Below are positions 56,381 to 64,000 of a DNA stretch of 64,000 nucleotides, piece by piece (the first letter of the stretch is position 1; each line of letters starts with the position of its first letter). Both the position numbers and the translations under genes were made by a program. The DNA is from Clostridioides difficile (GTDB lineage: Bacteria; Bacillota; Clostridia; Peptostreptococcales; Peptostreptococcaceae). The stretch lies in contig NZ_JRHN01000038.1 in NCBI RefSeq assembly GCF_001299635.1, positions 186,001 through 250,000 on the forward strand, read 5' to 3'. A model generated the notes under the pieces. That model did not search any database, was not told the DNA's origin, and saw only the letters and a list, made by a program, of their open reading frames with translations.

Positions 56381-56519
56381 GTCTATTCCTCCTATTTAAT
56401 TTCTTATATTACACATAACCTTAATTATATCAAATAAGAAAAATCTTTTAAAGATATTATTATTTTTATATGTGTGTTTTGATAATAATTTAGATATAGT
56501 ATATTGCTAAAAAATAAAA

Positions 56520-56553
56520 AAAGATGTTTTAAATTTTAATTTAAAACATCTTT
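56520..56553 (-). terminator. Terminator downstream of the CWB2 wall protein gene
   Basis: A 14-bp perfect stem (AAAGATGTTTTAAA / TTTAAAACATCTTT) with a 6-base loop and T-rich tail on the minus strand. Confidence 0.8.
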
Positions 56554-56596
56554 CTTATATTAAAATGACCTATTTCCTACTGAATTATAATTAAAC

Positions 56597-58036
56597 CTAT
56601 TTATTCTCAATCAAATAACAATTATTTAGTATTAAATATTGTCCTTCCTCAACTGTTATATATCTGTTTCCTGAGAAAACATCATTAGTAACTATTCCAT
56701 CCACATCACCCAAGCTATCATCTCTAACTTCATAATATGCATCAGAAGAATTTGAAACTATAGTATATTCTCCAGCAGGAATTTCTAGTCCAATTTTGTA
56801 CATACCATTTCCAAACTTACCATTCTTGGCCTTTTGAACTTTAGCATACTTGGCTAATATCATTGTTGAATCCTCAATTTTAATATACTGCCCATTCTCT
56901 AAAGTTATATATCTAGTTCCACTAAAAATATCATTTGAAAGTATACTATCAGCATTTCCTGTACTATCACTTGTAACTTCATAATAAGAAGCATAACTTC
57001 CTGAATTTGAAGTTATTAAGTATTCCCCTGCTGATATATCTTTTCCAACCTTATACATACCAGCTTTTATAGTCTTTGTAGTCGGCTTAGCATCATCTTT
57101 TATAATTCCAGTATTAATATCTCCAAGTCCATTTGTTACATTTAGACATTGTTGAATTATAGTTGAATTTATATACCCTATAGAAGTTATCTTTTTAGCA
57201 TTCTTTAAGACGCTTTTATTACTGCCATTATCAACTAATACCATTGGACTATTTTTTGATAAAGATGAACCTACAAGAGCATTTGTTAATTCATATGCTC
57301 CAGCTATATAAAAATCTTTAGCATCTTTGTAAAATTTATCTATTATTGCTTTATTAGTTTCAAAGCGAGTACTTCCTCCCAATCTAGTAGATTTAGTCTT
57401 GTTTACTAAAGTAGTACTCATTGAAGATGTTCCTCCTATTACATAAGATTTTAAGCCACTAGTTGAAAAAGGTATACTTCGCCCATTAGTAAGAATTATT
57501 GGTGTACTATCTCTTGCAGCTACAGATGCAATACTTATAGCATCAGCTTCTCCTTTATATGCATTTGTTAACATTACAGTGTCAACTTTTTTTATTGAGT
57601 TTATTTCTTTTGCAACATTATAACTTGTTTTTATTCTGTCACTTCCCTGAATTCTTACAACTTTTATATTTTTAGCTTTTAATGAATTTTCTACAGCTGT
57701 ACTTATAGAATATGTTCCTCCAATTATATAAACTTTTGATACATTTTTTAATCTTGCAGATGTCTCAGTTGGTATAGTATTTTTTTCAGTTAATAATATA
57801 GGTGCATTTAAAGCTCCTGCTAATCCACTTGCACTTAGACCATCTGCTATAGAATTATTAGTATTAATTAGTATAGCAGTCTTATATGCATTTTCATCTG
57901 CTACATTACCTGCAATTTCATACTTATTATTTCCTTGTATCTTCTCTACAGATGATATTGCATTTACTAGTTGAATATTTGCAAATGCAAAAGAAATACT
58001 CAAAGTCAATGTTAACATTCTTTTACAGAATTTCAT
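56597..58036 (-). CDS. Cell wall protein with three CWB2 repeats and a duplicated C-terminal module
   Basis: A 479-residue secreted protein. A signal peptide (MKFCKRMLTLTLSISFAFA) precedes three CWB2 (PF04122) repeats (about 28-300) seen as ILLTEKNTIP/VYIIGGTYSIS-type units. Three tandem CWB2 modules anchor Cwp proteins of C. difficile to the wall polymer PS-II. After a linker, two ~75-residue copies follow, beginning GMYKVGKDISAGEYLITSNS and GMYKIGLEIPAGEYTIVSNS, and sharing NDIFSGTRYITLENGQY / NDVFSGNRYITVEEGQY. Their function is unknown. By position this may be the protein called Cwp28, but that rests on memory. The ATG has GAGGGGG upstream. Confidence 0.9.
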   Translation of the reverse strand: MKFCKRMLTLTLSISFAFANIQLVNAISSVEKIQGNNKYEIAGNVADENAYKTAILINTNNSIADGLSASGLAGALNAPILLTEKNTIPTETSARLKNVSKVYIIGGTYSISTAVENSLKAKNIKVVRIQGSDRIKTSYNVAKEINSIKKVDTVMLTNAYKGEADAISIASVAARDSTPIILTNGRSIPFSTSGLKSYVIGGTSSMSTTLVNKTKSTRLGGSTRFETNKAIIDKFYKDAKDFYIAGAYELTNALVGSSLSKNSPMVLVDNGSNKSVLKNAKKITSIGYINSTIIQQCLNVTNGLGDINTGIIKDDAKPTTKTIKAGMYKVGKDISAGEYLITSNSGSYASYYEVTSDSTGNADSILSNDIFSGTRYITLENGQYIKIEDSTMILAKYAKVQKAKNGKFGNGMYKIGLEIPAGEYTIVSNSSDAYYEVRDDSLGDVDGIVTNDVFSGNRYITVEEGQYLILNNCYLIENK

Positions 58037-58800
58037 AATAAAATTATCCCCCTCATAATAAATTTTTAATATATGAATACATTCTCTTAATTAGGTTATG
58101 TACTTAACAAACTTATGTAAAATCGTAAACTACATTAGATTGTATTACTAATAATCACCAATGCAATTATTCATATAAATATAATTGTATTTACATTTAT
58201 ATTAAAAATCAACTAGATTTATATAAATACTTATAATTTTATTTTTATTCTTAATATTTTTTTTATTATGTTATTTTAATAGATTTATTTTTCTTTTTTA
58301 AGTATATAGATATATTTCTCAAAATATTCTATTTCTATTATAGTTACACATATTTTATTTGGCTAAAGTATTATTTAAATTTAGAATTTTCTATTTTATA
58401 TTAAAAACATATTTTACAGGTATAGTTTTATAAGTTTTAACTAAATTTCATTTTATATTACGAACTATATATTTTTTTCCTAATCAAATTTAAATAAGTT
58501 TTTCACAAAAAATATGCTTTTATTATATTTTTTAGAAATTTATAAATGTAAATATATACAGATTAAATTAAGTAGAAATTTTAGTATATTTAAATAGCTG
58601 ATAAATCAGAGAAGATTAATATACAAATTTATCTTGAAAAAGCAAATTAAAATAAATTTTATATTTAATAACTACAAATGAGATACATATAAGAAGATTA
58701 ACATAGGTATGATAATTTATCTGTTAGGTTGAAGATATATTACTATTATATAAATATTTTATTAAAAACAAAAAAATATAATGCTAAATCTTTAAATAAT
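58037..58800. other. 764-base AT-rich region without a gene
   Basis: I see no supported coding region, RNA or repeat. It lies between the wall-protein start and the trpP terminator and should contain the wall-protein promoter and 5' leader. Confidence 0.5.
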
Positions 58801-58836
58801 ATAAGAATAGAGTAGATATAACTACTCTATTCTTAT
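58801..58836 (-). terminator. Terminator downstream of trpP
   Basis: A 15-bp perfect stem (ATAAGAATAGAGTAG / CTACTCTATTCTTAT) with a 6-base loop. Confidence 0.75.
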
Positions 58837-58884
58837 ATTGCTTGATTATTATAATAGTTTATAAAGTAAAGTATTATTTCATAT

Positions 58885-59436
58885 TTAAGCTTGATAACTA
58901 ACTCTTCTTATTGATAGGCTAACAATCTTGAATAAAAATAGTCCTGCAACTAAATTTATTAAAACAGCTGGTAATACTACTGCTAAAAATAAAGCTGTAA
59001 ATGAAGCACCTGGAAGACCAACTATAGCTTGAGCTGCTAATAAGAAAATTGTTCCACTTACAAGTGTTCCTATTGGCATTATGATTGTAACTACTATAGT
59101 ATCTTGCGCCTTTTTAGCTAATCTTTTTATAAAAGGCATTTTATAACTAATGTTCATTAATAAAAATACTACATTTGCTGTAAGAGTTTTATCTATTACA
59201 TTAGGAATTTGACCTCCTGGAAAACTTGATGTAAGAGCTGTAAATATTCCTGTTACTATACCTGCTATTAAACAAGTTTTATAATCATCTCTATTTAAAA
59301 CTAATATTACAAATAACATTGCTAGTGGTATATCTGGTTTCATTGGTAGCCCTATAGCTGGTGTAATTTGATGTATCAATAATCCCATCGCTAAAAGTAT
59401 TGCATTTAAAGTTAATTTTTTTGTATTTGTTTTCAT
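58885..59436 (-). CDS. trpP: Tryptophan transporter TrpP-like protein
   Basis: A 183-residue membrane protein with five hydrophobic segments, matching the TrpP family: LTLNAILLAMGLLIHQITPA, then PMKPDIPLAMLFVILVLNRD. The start is ATG at 59436 with AGGAGG 10 bases upstream; the upstream in-frame start would encode that site. A T-box leader with a UGG specifier precedes it, independently supporting tryptophan as the substrate. Confidence 0.9.
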   Translation of the reverse strand: MKTNTKKLTLNAILLAMGLLIHQITPAIGLPMKPDIPLAMLFVILVLNRDDYKTCLIAGIVTGIFTALTSSFPGGQIPNVIDKTLTANVVFLLMNISYKMPFIKRLAKKAQDTIVVTIIMPIGTLVSGTIFLLAAQAIVGLPGASFTALFLAVVLPAVLINLVAGLFLFKIVSLSIRRVSYQA

Positions 59437-59572
59437 TTTCGTATTTCCTCCTATTTTTTTAATTTTCAATTTATTTTTTTGCCAATTTATTATATCATCA
59501 TCTTTAACGCTGGAAATTCATAACATCTTTTTCACCACCTTCTATATTTAAATTTTTCAGTAAAATAAAAAA

Positions 59573-59598
59573 CTCCGTCCTAAACTAATAGGACGGAG
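59573..59598 (-). terminator. T-box terminator of the trpP leader
   Basis: CTCCGTCCTA pairs perfectly with TAGGACGGAG around a 6-base loop, followed by TTTTTTATTTTA on the minus strand. It is the alternative to the antiterminator that contains the T-box sequence. Confidence 0.88.
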
Positions 59599-59872
59599 AT
59601 TATCCGCGTTGCCACCTAAATTATATAAAAACTAATACAAAATTTAATTTTTATATATCTCATTATCAGGTACTTACATACCTTATTCGCTATAACGTGC
59701 GACTGACGATAAAGTCTACTCTCAAAACTATGATTTCAATTTACTCCTCTAAGGGCCATTCATTGAATTTTTTCTTGCTAAGATTCCACCATCCTCAGCT
59801 CTCTATAATGAACCTAAATTTAACTACTCTTCCTTTTCATAGGATTTAATTTACTTTATTAAATTTTGTCGT
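59599..59872 (-). ncRNA. T-box leader (tryptophan, UGG specifier)
   Basis: On the minus strand the leader has AGAGAGCTGAGGATGGTGGAA near its start, then a GAA-TGG specifier (TGG at 59758-59756), and then the T-box AGGTGGCAACGCGG at 59617-59604 just before the terminator. Uncharged tRNA-Trp would stabilise the antiterminator and switch the transporter on. A consensus promoter lies directly upstream. Confidence 0.9.
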
Positions 59873-59879
59873 TGAAATA

Positions 59880-59908
59880 ATAATATTATTTTTTCTAAAA
59901 AATGTCAA
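59880..59908 (-). promoter_or_regulatory. Promoter of the trpP T-box leader
   Basis: TTGACA (59908-59903), 17-base spacer, TATTAT (59885-59880) on the minus strand, a near-consensus sigma-A promoter. Confidence 0.75.
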
Positions 59909-59961
59909 TATGTTTTTATAAATTTCAAAATATATTTTTCCTAAAAAATAGTAAAATAAGA

Positions 59962-60564
59962 TTATGTATTTCTTTTTATATCCAAAATCCTGTGAATAAT
60001 TCCTTTGATAATCTGTTTTTTTTGCTCTAATTCTTTCTCTGTTAATTCAGTTAGTGAGTCTTGATGTAATATTGCAAATGATGAATAAAGAACAGCATTT
60101 GCAAGCTCTAAATCCGTTTCAATTGCACAACTCCCAATCTCACCTTTATCACGCATATAGTTTATATATTTTGCTATATGAGGAACTAAACTTTTTAAAG
60201 TTAATTGATTGAGTGCAATTTGCATACTCCAATGAAATTTACCTAATTTAAATGTCTTATACTTTAAAAGAGTTTTTTGTAATAACTCAAATACCACATC
60301 GATTTTAAGATTATTTGGTATACAATCATCATATAAAACATCAGAAAAACTTTTTTCATACTGAGCTAGAAATAATTTTATAACTTCATTGAATATTTCA
60401 TCTTTTGATTTAAAATAGTGATAAAACATACCAACTTCACCACCAACACTATCTAAAATCATTCTTATAGAAGTATTTTCATACCCATATTCTAAAAACA
60501 AATTAAGTGCATTCCCAATAAGTTCATCTCGTTTACCACCATTTAATATTCGTTTTCGTGCCAT
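59962..60564 (-). CDS. TetR family transcriptional regulator
   Basis: A 200-residue regulator. The start is ATG at 60564 with AAGGAG about 9 bases upstream; an upstream in-frame start includes that site. The helix-turn-helix region is FLEYGYENTSIRMILDSVGG, then EVGMFYHYFKSKDEIFNEVI. A CAGAAT-ATC-ATTCTG palindrome lies 20 bases upstream for probable autoregulation. Its target is not obvious because both neighbours point away or are separated by terminators. Confidence 0.88.
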   Translation of the reverse strand: MARKRILNGGKRDELIGNALNLFLEYGYENTSIRMILDSVGGEVGMFYHYFKSKDEIFNEVIKLFLAQYEKSFSDVLYDDCIPNNLKIDVVFELLQKTLLKYKTFKLGKFHWSMQIALNQLTLKSLVPHIAKYINYMRDKGEIGSCAIETDLELANAVLYSSFAILHQDSLTELTEKELEQKKQIIKGIIHRILDIKRNT

Positions 60565-60583
60565 TTTTGTATCTCCTTTTAAA

Positions 60584-60598
60584 CAGAATATCATTCTG
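60584..60598. promoter_or_regulatory. Palindromic operator upstream of the TetR gene
   Basis: CAGAATATCATTCTG: 6-bp perfect arms around ATC, directly upstream of the TetR ribosome binding site. Confidence 0.6.
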
Positions 60599-60812
60599 CT
60601 TAAATTATATCATGCTATAAAATAAACATCAATAATTAGCAAAACGCTATTCTTTAAATTACTATCTAATGAAGAACAAAATCATAACAATATAATTCCA
60701 ACTAAACTATAAAATAGTTATTCATAAAAAAACTTAAAATAAGATGAAAAGCAATATTGTATATAATACAATAAAATCATATAATACAACTATGTAATTT
60801 TTATTCTTGTAT

Positions 60813-61211
60813 TTAATAAAATTTCTTCTTCTTTCTTCTAATAAATATTATCCCAATTAAAACTATAACAATAAATACAACTATTACTGAAAGTATCAAT
60901 TTTGAAAGAATATTATATCTTCCTATGCTTTGACTTTTATGTTTATCTAAATTTCTATGTCCATAATTTTTAGTTCTTATAGTTCTTTTCTTCAAATTAA
61001 CTCTACTTTTTCTAGATTTACTACGTTTATGCTTACTTTTAGATTTAATAGTTTTAAATCTAGTATTATTAGATTTATAATTTTCTTGTGCTGAAGAAAT
61101 GTATACACTAGAATCAATAATAGCTTCAGCTTCAACTTGCAATGGATTTATAGTGCTAATTATAAGCAAAAAAGATATAGCTATTCCAATCAATGTTTTC
61201 TTTTTTTTCAT
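60813..61211 (-). CDS. Small secreted/membrane protein with a very basic middle
   Basis: A 132-residue protein. It has a signal peptide (MKKKKTLIGIAISFLLIIS) with a likely VEAEA cleavage area, then a stretch of about 55 residues extraordinarily rich in Lys, Arg and Ser (KSKSKHKRSKSRKSR, then KKRTIRTKNYGHRN). A C-terminal helix (LILSVIVVFIVIVLIGIIFI) and RRKKKK tail follow. The layout implies a membrane-anchored protein holding a polycationic segment outside the membrane, where it could bind teichoic acid, PS-II or nucleic acid. No family is recognised. The ATG has GAGGGGG about 5 bases upstream. Confidence 0.7.
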   Translation of the reverse strand: MKKKKTLIGIAISFLLIISTINPLQVEAEAIIDSSVYISSAQENYKSNNTRFKTIKSKSKHKRSKSRKSRVNLKKRTIRTKNYGHRNLDKHKSQSIGRYNILSKLILSVIVVFIVIVLIGIIFIRRKKKKFY

Positions 61212-61491
61212 ATTTTCCCCCTCATAAAAATCTTATATCTAGTTTATTATAATATATATAAAACTAAAAATTACAAAATTTTTCAAATTTCTTATATCTT
61301 TTCTTATCTTTAATATTATTTTTATCCTATCAACTTTCTTTTTATTAAAATTTTCTAAATCAATCTCAATTTATGGCACCTAAAATACAAATCATAAGTT
61401 AAATTTATTTTCAATTAAATCTTCGATTTACAATTAAAATGACCTAGTTAATTTATTATATTTAATATTATAATAAGTTTTTTTACAAAAG
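61212..61491. other. AT-rich intergenic region
   Basis: About 280 bases without a gene between the basic protein gene and the SH3b terminator; it should hold the basic protein's promoter. Confidence 0.5.
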
Positions 61492-61521
61492 AAAAAGAAT
61501 CCCATGAATAGGATTCTTTTT
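61492..61521 (-). terminator. Terminator downstream of the SH3b gene
   Basis: AAAAAGAATCC pairs with GGATTCTTTTT around an 8-base loop; A/T runs on both sides. Confidence 0.75.
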
Positions 61522-61561
61522 CTAAAATTTATTAGTATATTTAAAGCTTACTAGTATCCAA

Positions 61562-62050
61562 TTATGATAAACTTAAACATTCTTCTATATATTGACTATA
61601 TACATATCCAGAATATTTTTTTCCATTTCTATCAATATTAACCCTTGCCCATTTGCCAACACTATAACATACTTCAACTTTAAAACCATCAGGAATTGTA
61701 GTTATAATTCTAGAGTCTAATGTTCTATCATTTCTAAGTTCTAGACTTAAGCCATTCGTTCTTATATTTCCTACATAATTCTTTTTTCTATTTTTTACTA
61801 TACCATTACTATTGCTTTTAGCATTACTTAATTTTTCTAAATATTTATAAAGTAACCAACCTTTGTCATAATTACTTTCAACTTCTGCCCATATTCCATC
61901 GACACATTTTAACTTAACAATTTTACCTTCTGGTATACTTTTCAACTTCATACTATTTATGTCTGGTCTTTCTCTTAAATTTAATTTAATTTTAGTCTTA
62001 AAATTGATGCTAGATTCGCCAAAACTTTTCAACATTAATTCAGATATCAT
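61562..62050 (-). CDS. Protein with two bacterial SH3 (SH3b) domains under a c-di-GMP riboswitch
   Basis: A 162-residue protein. The start is ATG at 62050 with AGGAGGG 5-6 bases upstream. SH3b-1 (about 20-75) reads KLNLRERPDINSMKLKSIPE and later WAEVESNYDKGWLLYKYLEK. SH3b-2 (about 95-155) reads LSLELRNDRTLDSRIITTIP and later GKWARVNIDRNGKKYSGYVY. No signal peptide or catalytic domain is visible, which is odd for SH3b domains that usually bind peptidoglycan. It lies about 85 bases behind the second GEMM-I riboswitch and has its own terminator. Confidence 0.75.
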   Translation of the reverse strand: MISELMLKSFGESSINFKTKIKLNLRERPDINSMKLKSIPEGKIVKLKCVDGIWAEVESNYDKGWLLYKYLEKLSNAKSNSNGIVKNRKKNYVGNIRTNGLSLELRNDRTLDSRIITTIPDGFKVEVCYSVGKWARVNIDRNGKKYSGYVYSQYIEECLSLS

Positions 62051-62134
62051 CTTAAGCCCTCCTCTTGCCAAATATTAAGTTATTAAAAATATATAACTTT
62101 AAAAAATACTTTCAACAAAAAGAATTATTATCTT

Positions 62135-62221
62135 TTTGGCAACTGGCTGACATGACCTTTATTATATAAAGATTTTAGTCCCTATAGCTTTGCGTCATTA
62201 GATTTATCTAATATTGCCTAT
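62135..62221 (-). ncRNA. Cyclic di-GMP-I (GEMM) riboswitch, copy 2
   Basis: P1 on the minus strand is GGCAA (62218-62214) with TTGCC (62142-62138). The core has TGACGCAAAGCTATAGGGAC and ATGTCAGCCAGTTGCC. A small AAAAAGA/TCTTTTT hairpin follows, as in copy 1. It precedes the SH3b gene. Confidence 0.88.
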
Positions 62222-62612
62222 ATCTGAATAATAACATAATTTAAACAATTTAAAAATAATATTACATCAAATTTTATATTAATTAAATATAAATTAAATT
62301 TTTAATTAATAATAACCAAAAAATATCTTTATATTTATTAATTTAATTATTCTTCTTCATAATTCATCTAAAAAATAGTAATTTGTATATGATATCACTA
62401 CTTTTAACAAATCTTTTTCAATAAATATTAATATATAAAAATAATCGATAATTTTTTACATCCTTAATTAATATAAAAAATTAATGATTAATAAAAACCT
62501 AAAAATAATTTGTATTAATTATTCTCTTTTTAAAATTTTTACTACTTTATCTATGCTAAATCCTCTCTACGCACTTTATCATAAGATGTATATATTTTAC
62601 TTTTTAAATGAC
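62222..62612. other. AT-rich intergenic region
   Basis: About 390 bases with no supported gene. It separates the leftward c-di-GMP riboswitch (and must hold its promoter) from the rightward permease promoter. Confidence 0.5.
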
Positions 62613-62641
62613 TTGACAAACTAATGATATTATAATATTAT
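62613..62641 (+). promoter_or_regulatory. Promoter of the right-edge permease gene
   Basis: TTGACA (62613-62618), 17-base spacer, TATTAT (62636-62641). The spacer and -10 overlap an AATGATA/TATCATT inverted repeat. Confidence 0.6.
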
Positions 62642-62648
62642 CATTATA

Positions 62649-62659
62649 GACCGACGGTC
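62649..62659. promoter_or_regulatory. GC-rich TetR-type operator
   Basis: GACCGACGGTC, an 11-base palindrome-like site directly downstream of the promoter. Its high GC stands out in this AT-rich DNA, and it has the look of TetR/AcrR-family efflux operators. Confidence 0.55.
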
Positions 62660-62740
62660 AGTTTCTTATTTATGTTTATATAGCTACTAAAAAAATTCTA
62701 AAATATTTAATACAAAATTTTTAAGAAATGAGGATTATTT

Positions 62741-64000
62741 ATGCTAAAAAGAATATTATTAAAAGATTTAACACGAAATAAAGTAGTAACAATTACTCTA
62801 TTTATTTTTATTTTACTTGCATCAATGCTAGTATCTAGTTCAATAAATATCATTATAGAGCTAACTAATTCAATGACTTCCTTGTTTCAAAAATCTCATA
62901 CACCACATTATGTCCAAATGTATTCTGGGAAATTACAACAAAAAGAAATTGATAAGTTCTCAGCTAAAACTCCATATATAAAAAAACAGCAAACTTCTGA
63001 ACTTCTAAATATAAATGGAGCTAATATTTTTCTAGGAAATAAAGCAGAAAATCAAGCTAATAGTGTACTAGAAAATAGTTTTACAAAACAAAACGATAAA
63101 TTTGATTTTTTATTAGATATGGACAATCAAATAATGCAAATAAAAGATGGAGAAATAGGTGTCCCTGTATATTATATGAAACAATCCAATTTGAAAATTG
63201 GAGATACTATAAAAATTATTAATGGTAATTTCTTTATGAAATTTACAATAAAAGATTTTATACGTGACTCACAAATGAACCCTTCACTTGTTACTTCAAA
63301 GCGTTTTTTAATCAGTGATAATGATTGGAACACGTTAAAATCTAATATAGGAGAAAGCGAATATTTAATTGAATTTATATTAGATGATATAAATAAAATT
63401 AGTGAGTTTGAAACGTTATATCAATCAACTAAGCTCCCTCAAACAGGTACATCAGTGACTTATTCTATTTACAAATTACTAAATTCTTTGTCTGATGGGA
63501 TTGTAATTACTATTATCATCTTAATTAGTATTCTTCTTATTACAATTTCTATTTTATGTTTACGATTTACTTTAATTACAACGATTGAAGAAGATTATCG
63601 AGAAATTGGTGTTATGAAGGCCATTGGTATTCAAAATGGTAACATCCAAAACTTATATTTAATAAAATACTTGTTAATTGCATCTTTTGCAAGTTTTCTT
63701 GGTTACATACTCTCATTATTTATAGACCCTCTTTTTACAAAAAATATTTACATTTATATGGGAGCCATAGACAAAACCATTTTTAGTATTCTCGTTCCAT
63801 TTATAGGTTCAGTTCTTGTATTTTTAAGTGTTGTATTCTTTTGTAAAGTTATACTTAAAAAATTCAAAAAAATATCAGTAGTTAATGCATTAAGAGGTAA
63901 CCGTTCTACTAACTCTGTAAAATATGGATTCAGTTTTCAAATACACAAAAATAAAATAACAAATACTAACATACTTTTAGGATTAAACGAAGTGTTTAAA
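62741..64000 (+). CDS. Partial ABC transporter permease, FtsX family (runs off right edge)
   Basis: An open frame from ATG 62741 (GAGG 7-8 bases upstream) through 420 codons to the window edge. It starts MLKRILLKDLTRNKVVTITL with a membrane helix (about 17-40). An extracytoplasmic domain follows (about 45-245), then a first FtsX block with TTIEEDYREIGVMKAIGIQN and further helices. The C-terminal half is missing. The operator at its promoter suggests TetR control rather than the two-component control of modules 2 and 3. No ATPase gene is visible upstream; it may lie beyond the edge. Confidence 0.85.
   Translation, partial: MLKRILLKDLTRNKVVTITLFIFILLASMLVSSSINIIIELTNSMTSLFQKSHTPHYVQMYSGKLQQKEIDKFSAKTPYIKKQQTSELLNINGANIFLGNKAENQANSVLENSFTKQNDKFDFLLDMDNQIMQIKDGEIGVPVYYMKQSNLKIGDTIKIINGNFFMKFTIKDFIRDSQMNPSLVTSKRFLISDNDWNTLKSNIGESEYLIEFILDDINKISEFETLYQSTKLPQTGTSVTYSIYKLLNSLSDGIVITIIILISILLITISILCLRFTLITTIEEDYREIGVMKAIGIQNGNIQNLYLIKYLLIASFASFLGYILSLFIDPLFTKNIYIYMGAIDKTIFSILVPFIGSVLVFLSVVFFCKVILKKFKKISVVNALRGNRSTNSVKYGFSFQIHKNKITNTNILLGLNEVFK

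Overview
The window is AT-rich, low-GC Firmicute DNA with strong GGAGG-type ribosome binding sites and frequent TTG/GTG starts. It carries a sporulation gene (spoVS), a wall protein with CWB2 repeats, the order mutS-mutL-miaA-hfq, and two GEMM-I (c-di-GMP-I) riboswitches. Together these point to a spore-forming Clostridia species, most likely Clostridioides difficile. That is recognition from content, not a database match. No rRNA, tRNA, CRISPR array, prophage or intact insertion sequence was seen.

Layout. 1-1441: the edge of a membrane protein with an HELSH motif, an ACT-domain protein and spoVS. 1630-5293: accB-accC-accD-accA (acetyl-CoA carboxylase) on the minus strand, with a FapR-like palindrome at the promoter. 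5563-9484: small membrane proteins, a secreted leucine-rich-like protein, trmB, a HesB/IscA-like protein and a VOC protein. 9615-14537: a decayed nuclease/transposase fragment, an ABC ATPase-permease pair and a histidine kinase with no response regulator beside it. 14928-18859: a YitT protein, a GNAT acetyltransferase, and a LysR regulator divergent from a CofE-like protein. 19032-23929 and 26216-31100: two complete response regulator/kinase/ATPase/permease modules of the antimicrobial-peptide-sensing type, in opposite orientations. Between them lie a TetR regulator and an iron-sulfur protein related to reductive dehalogenases. 31157-40005: an accessory metabolic stretch with a permease, a BAAT-like alpha/beta hydrolase, an unknown protein, DUF554, a YbaK editing protein, a cyclase, a SIR2-like protein and an M20 dipeptidase. 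40059-47631: an ynbB-like PLP enzyme, hfq, miaA, mutL and mutS. 47797-50800: a TPP-riboswitch operon for a thiamine-precursor ABC transporter. 51255-51566: a c-di-GMP-I riboswitch in front of a 58-codon ORF. 51681-54664: HxlR, PhzF-like, Nudix and DUF3784 genes. 54944-58036: miaB and the CWB2 wall protein. 58885-59908: a tryptophan transporter under a T-box with a UGG specifier. 59962-62221: a TetR regulator, a very basic membrane protein and an SH3b protein behind a second c-di-GMP-I riboswitch. 62741-64000: the start of another FtsX-type permease behind a GC-rich TetR-type operator.

How it works together. Core functions (fatty-acid initiation, mismatch repair, tRNA modification, RNA chaperone) are interleaved with cell-envelope defence and nutrient sensing. 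At least five different regulatory principles are readable: FapR-type repression, two-component control of peptide ABC transporters, TetR operators, metabolite riboswitches (TPP, c-di-GMP) and a tRNA-sensing T-box. The most promising leads for new biology are the two c-di-GMP-controlled small genes, the stand-alone SIR2 protein, the TetR-controlled reductive-dehalogenase-like protein, the CofE-like protein in an organism not known to make F420, and the BAAT-like enzyme beside an uncharacterised permease.
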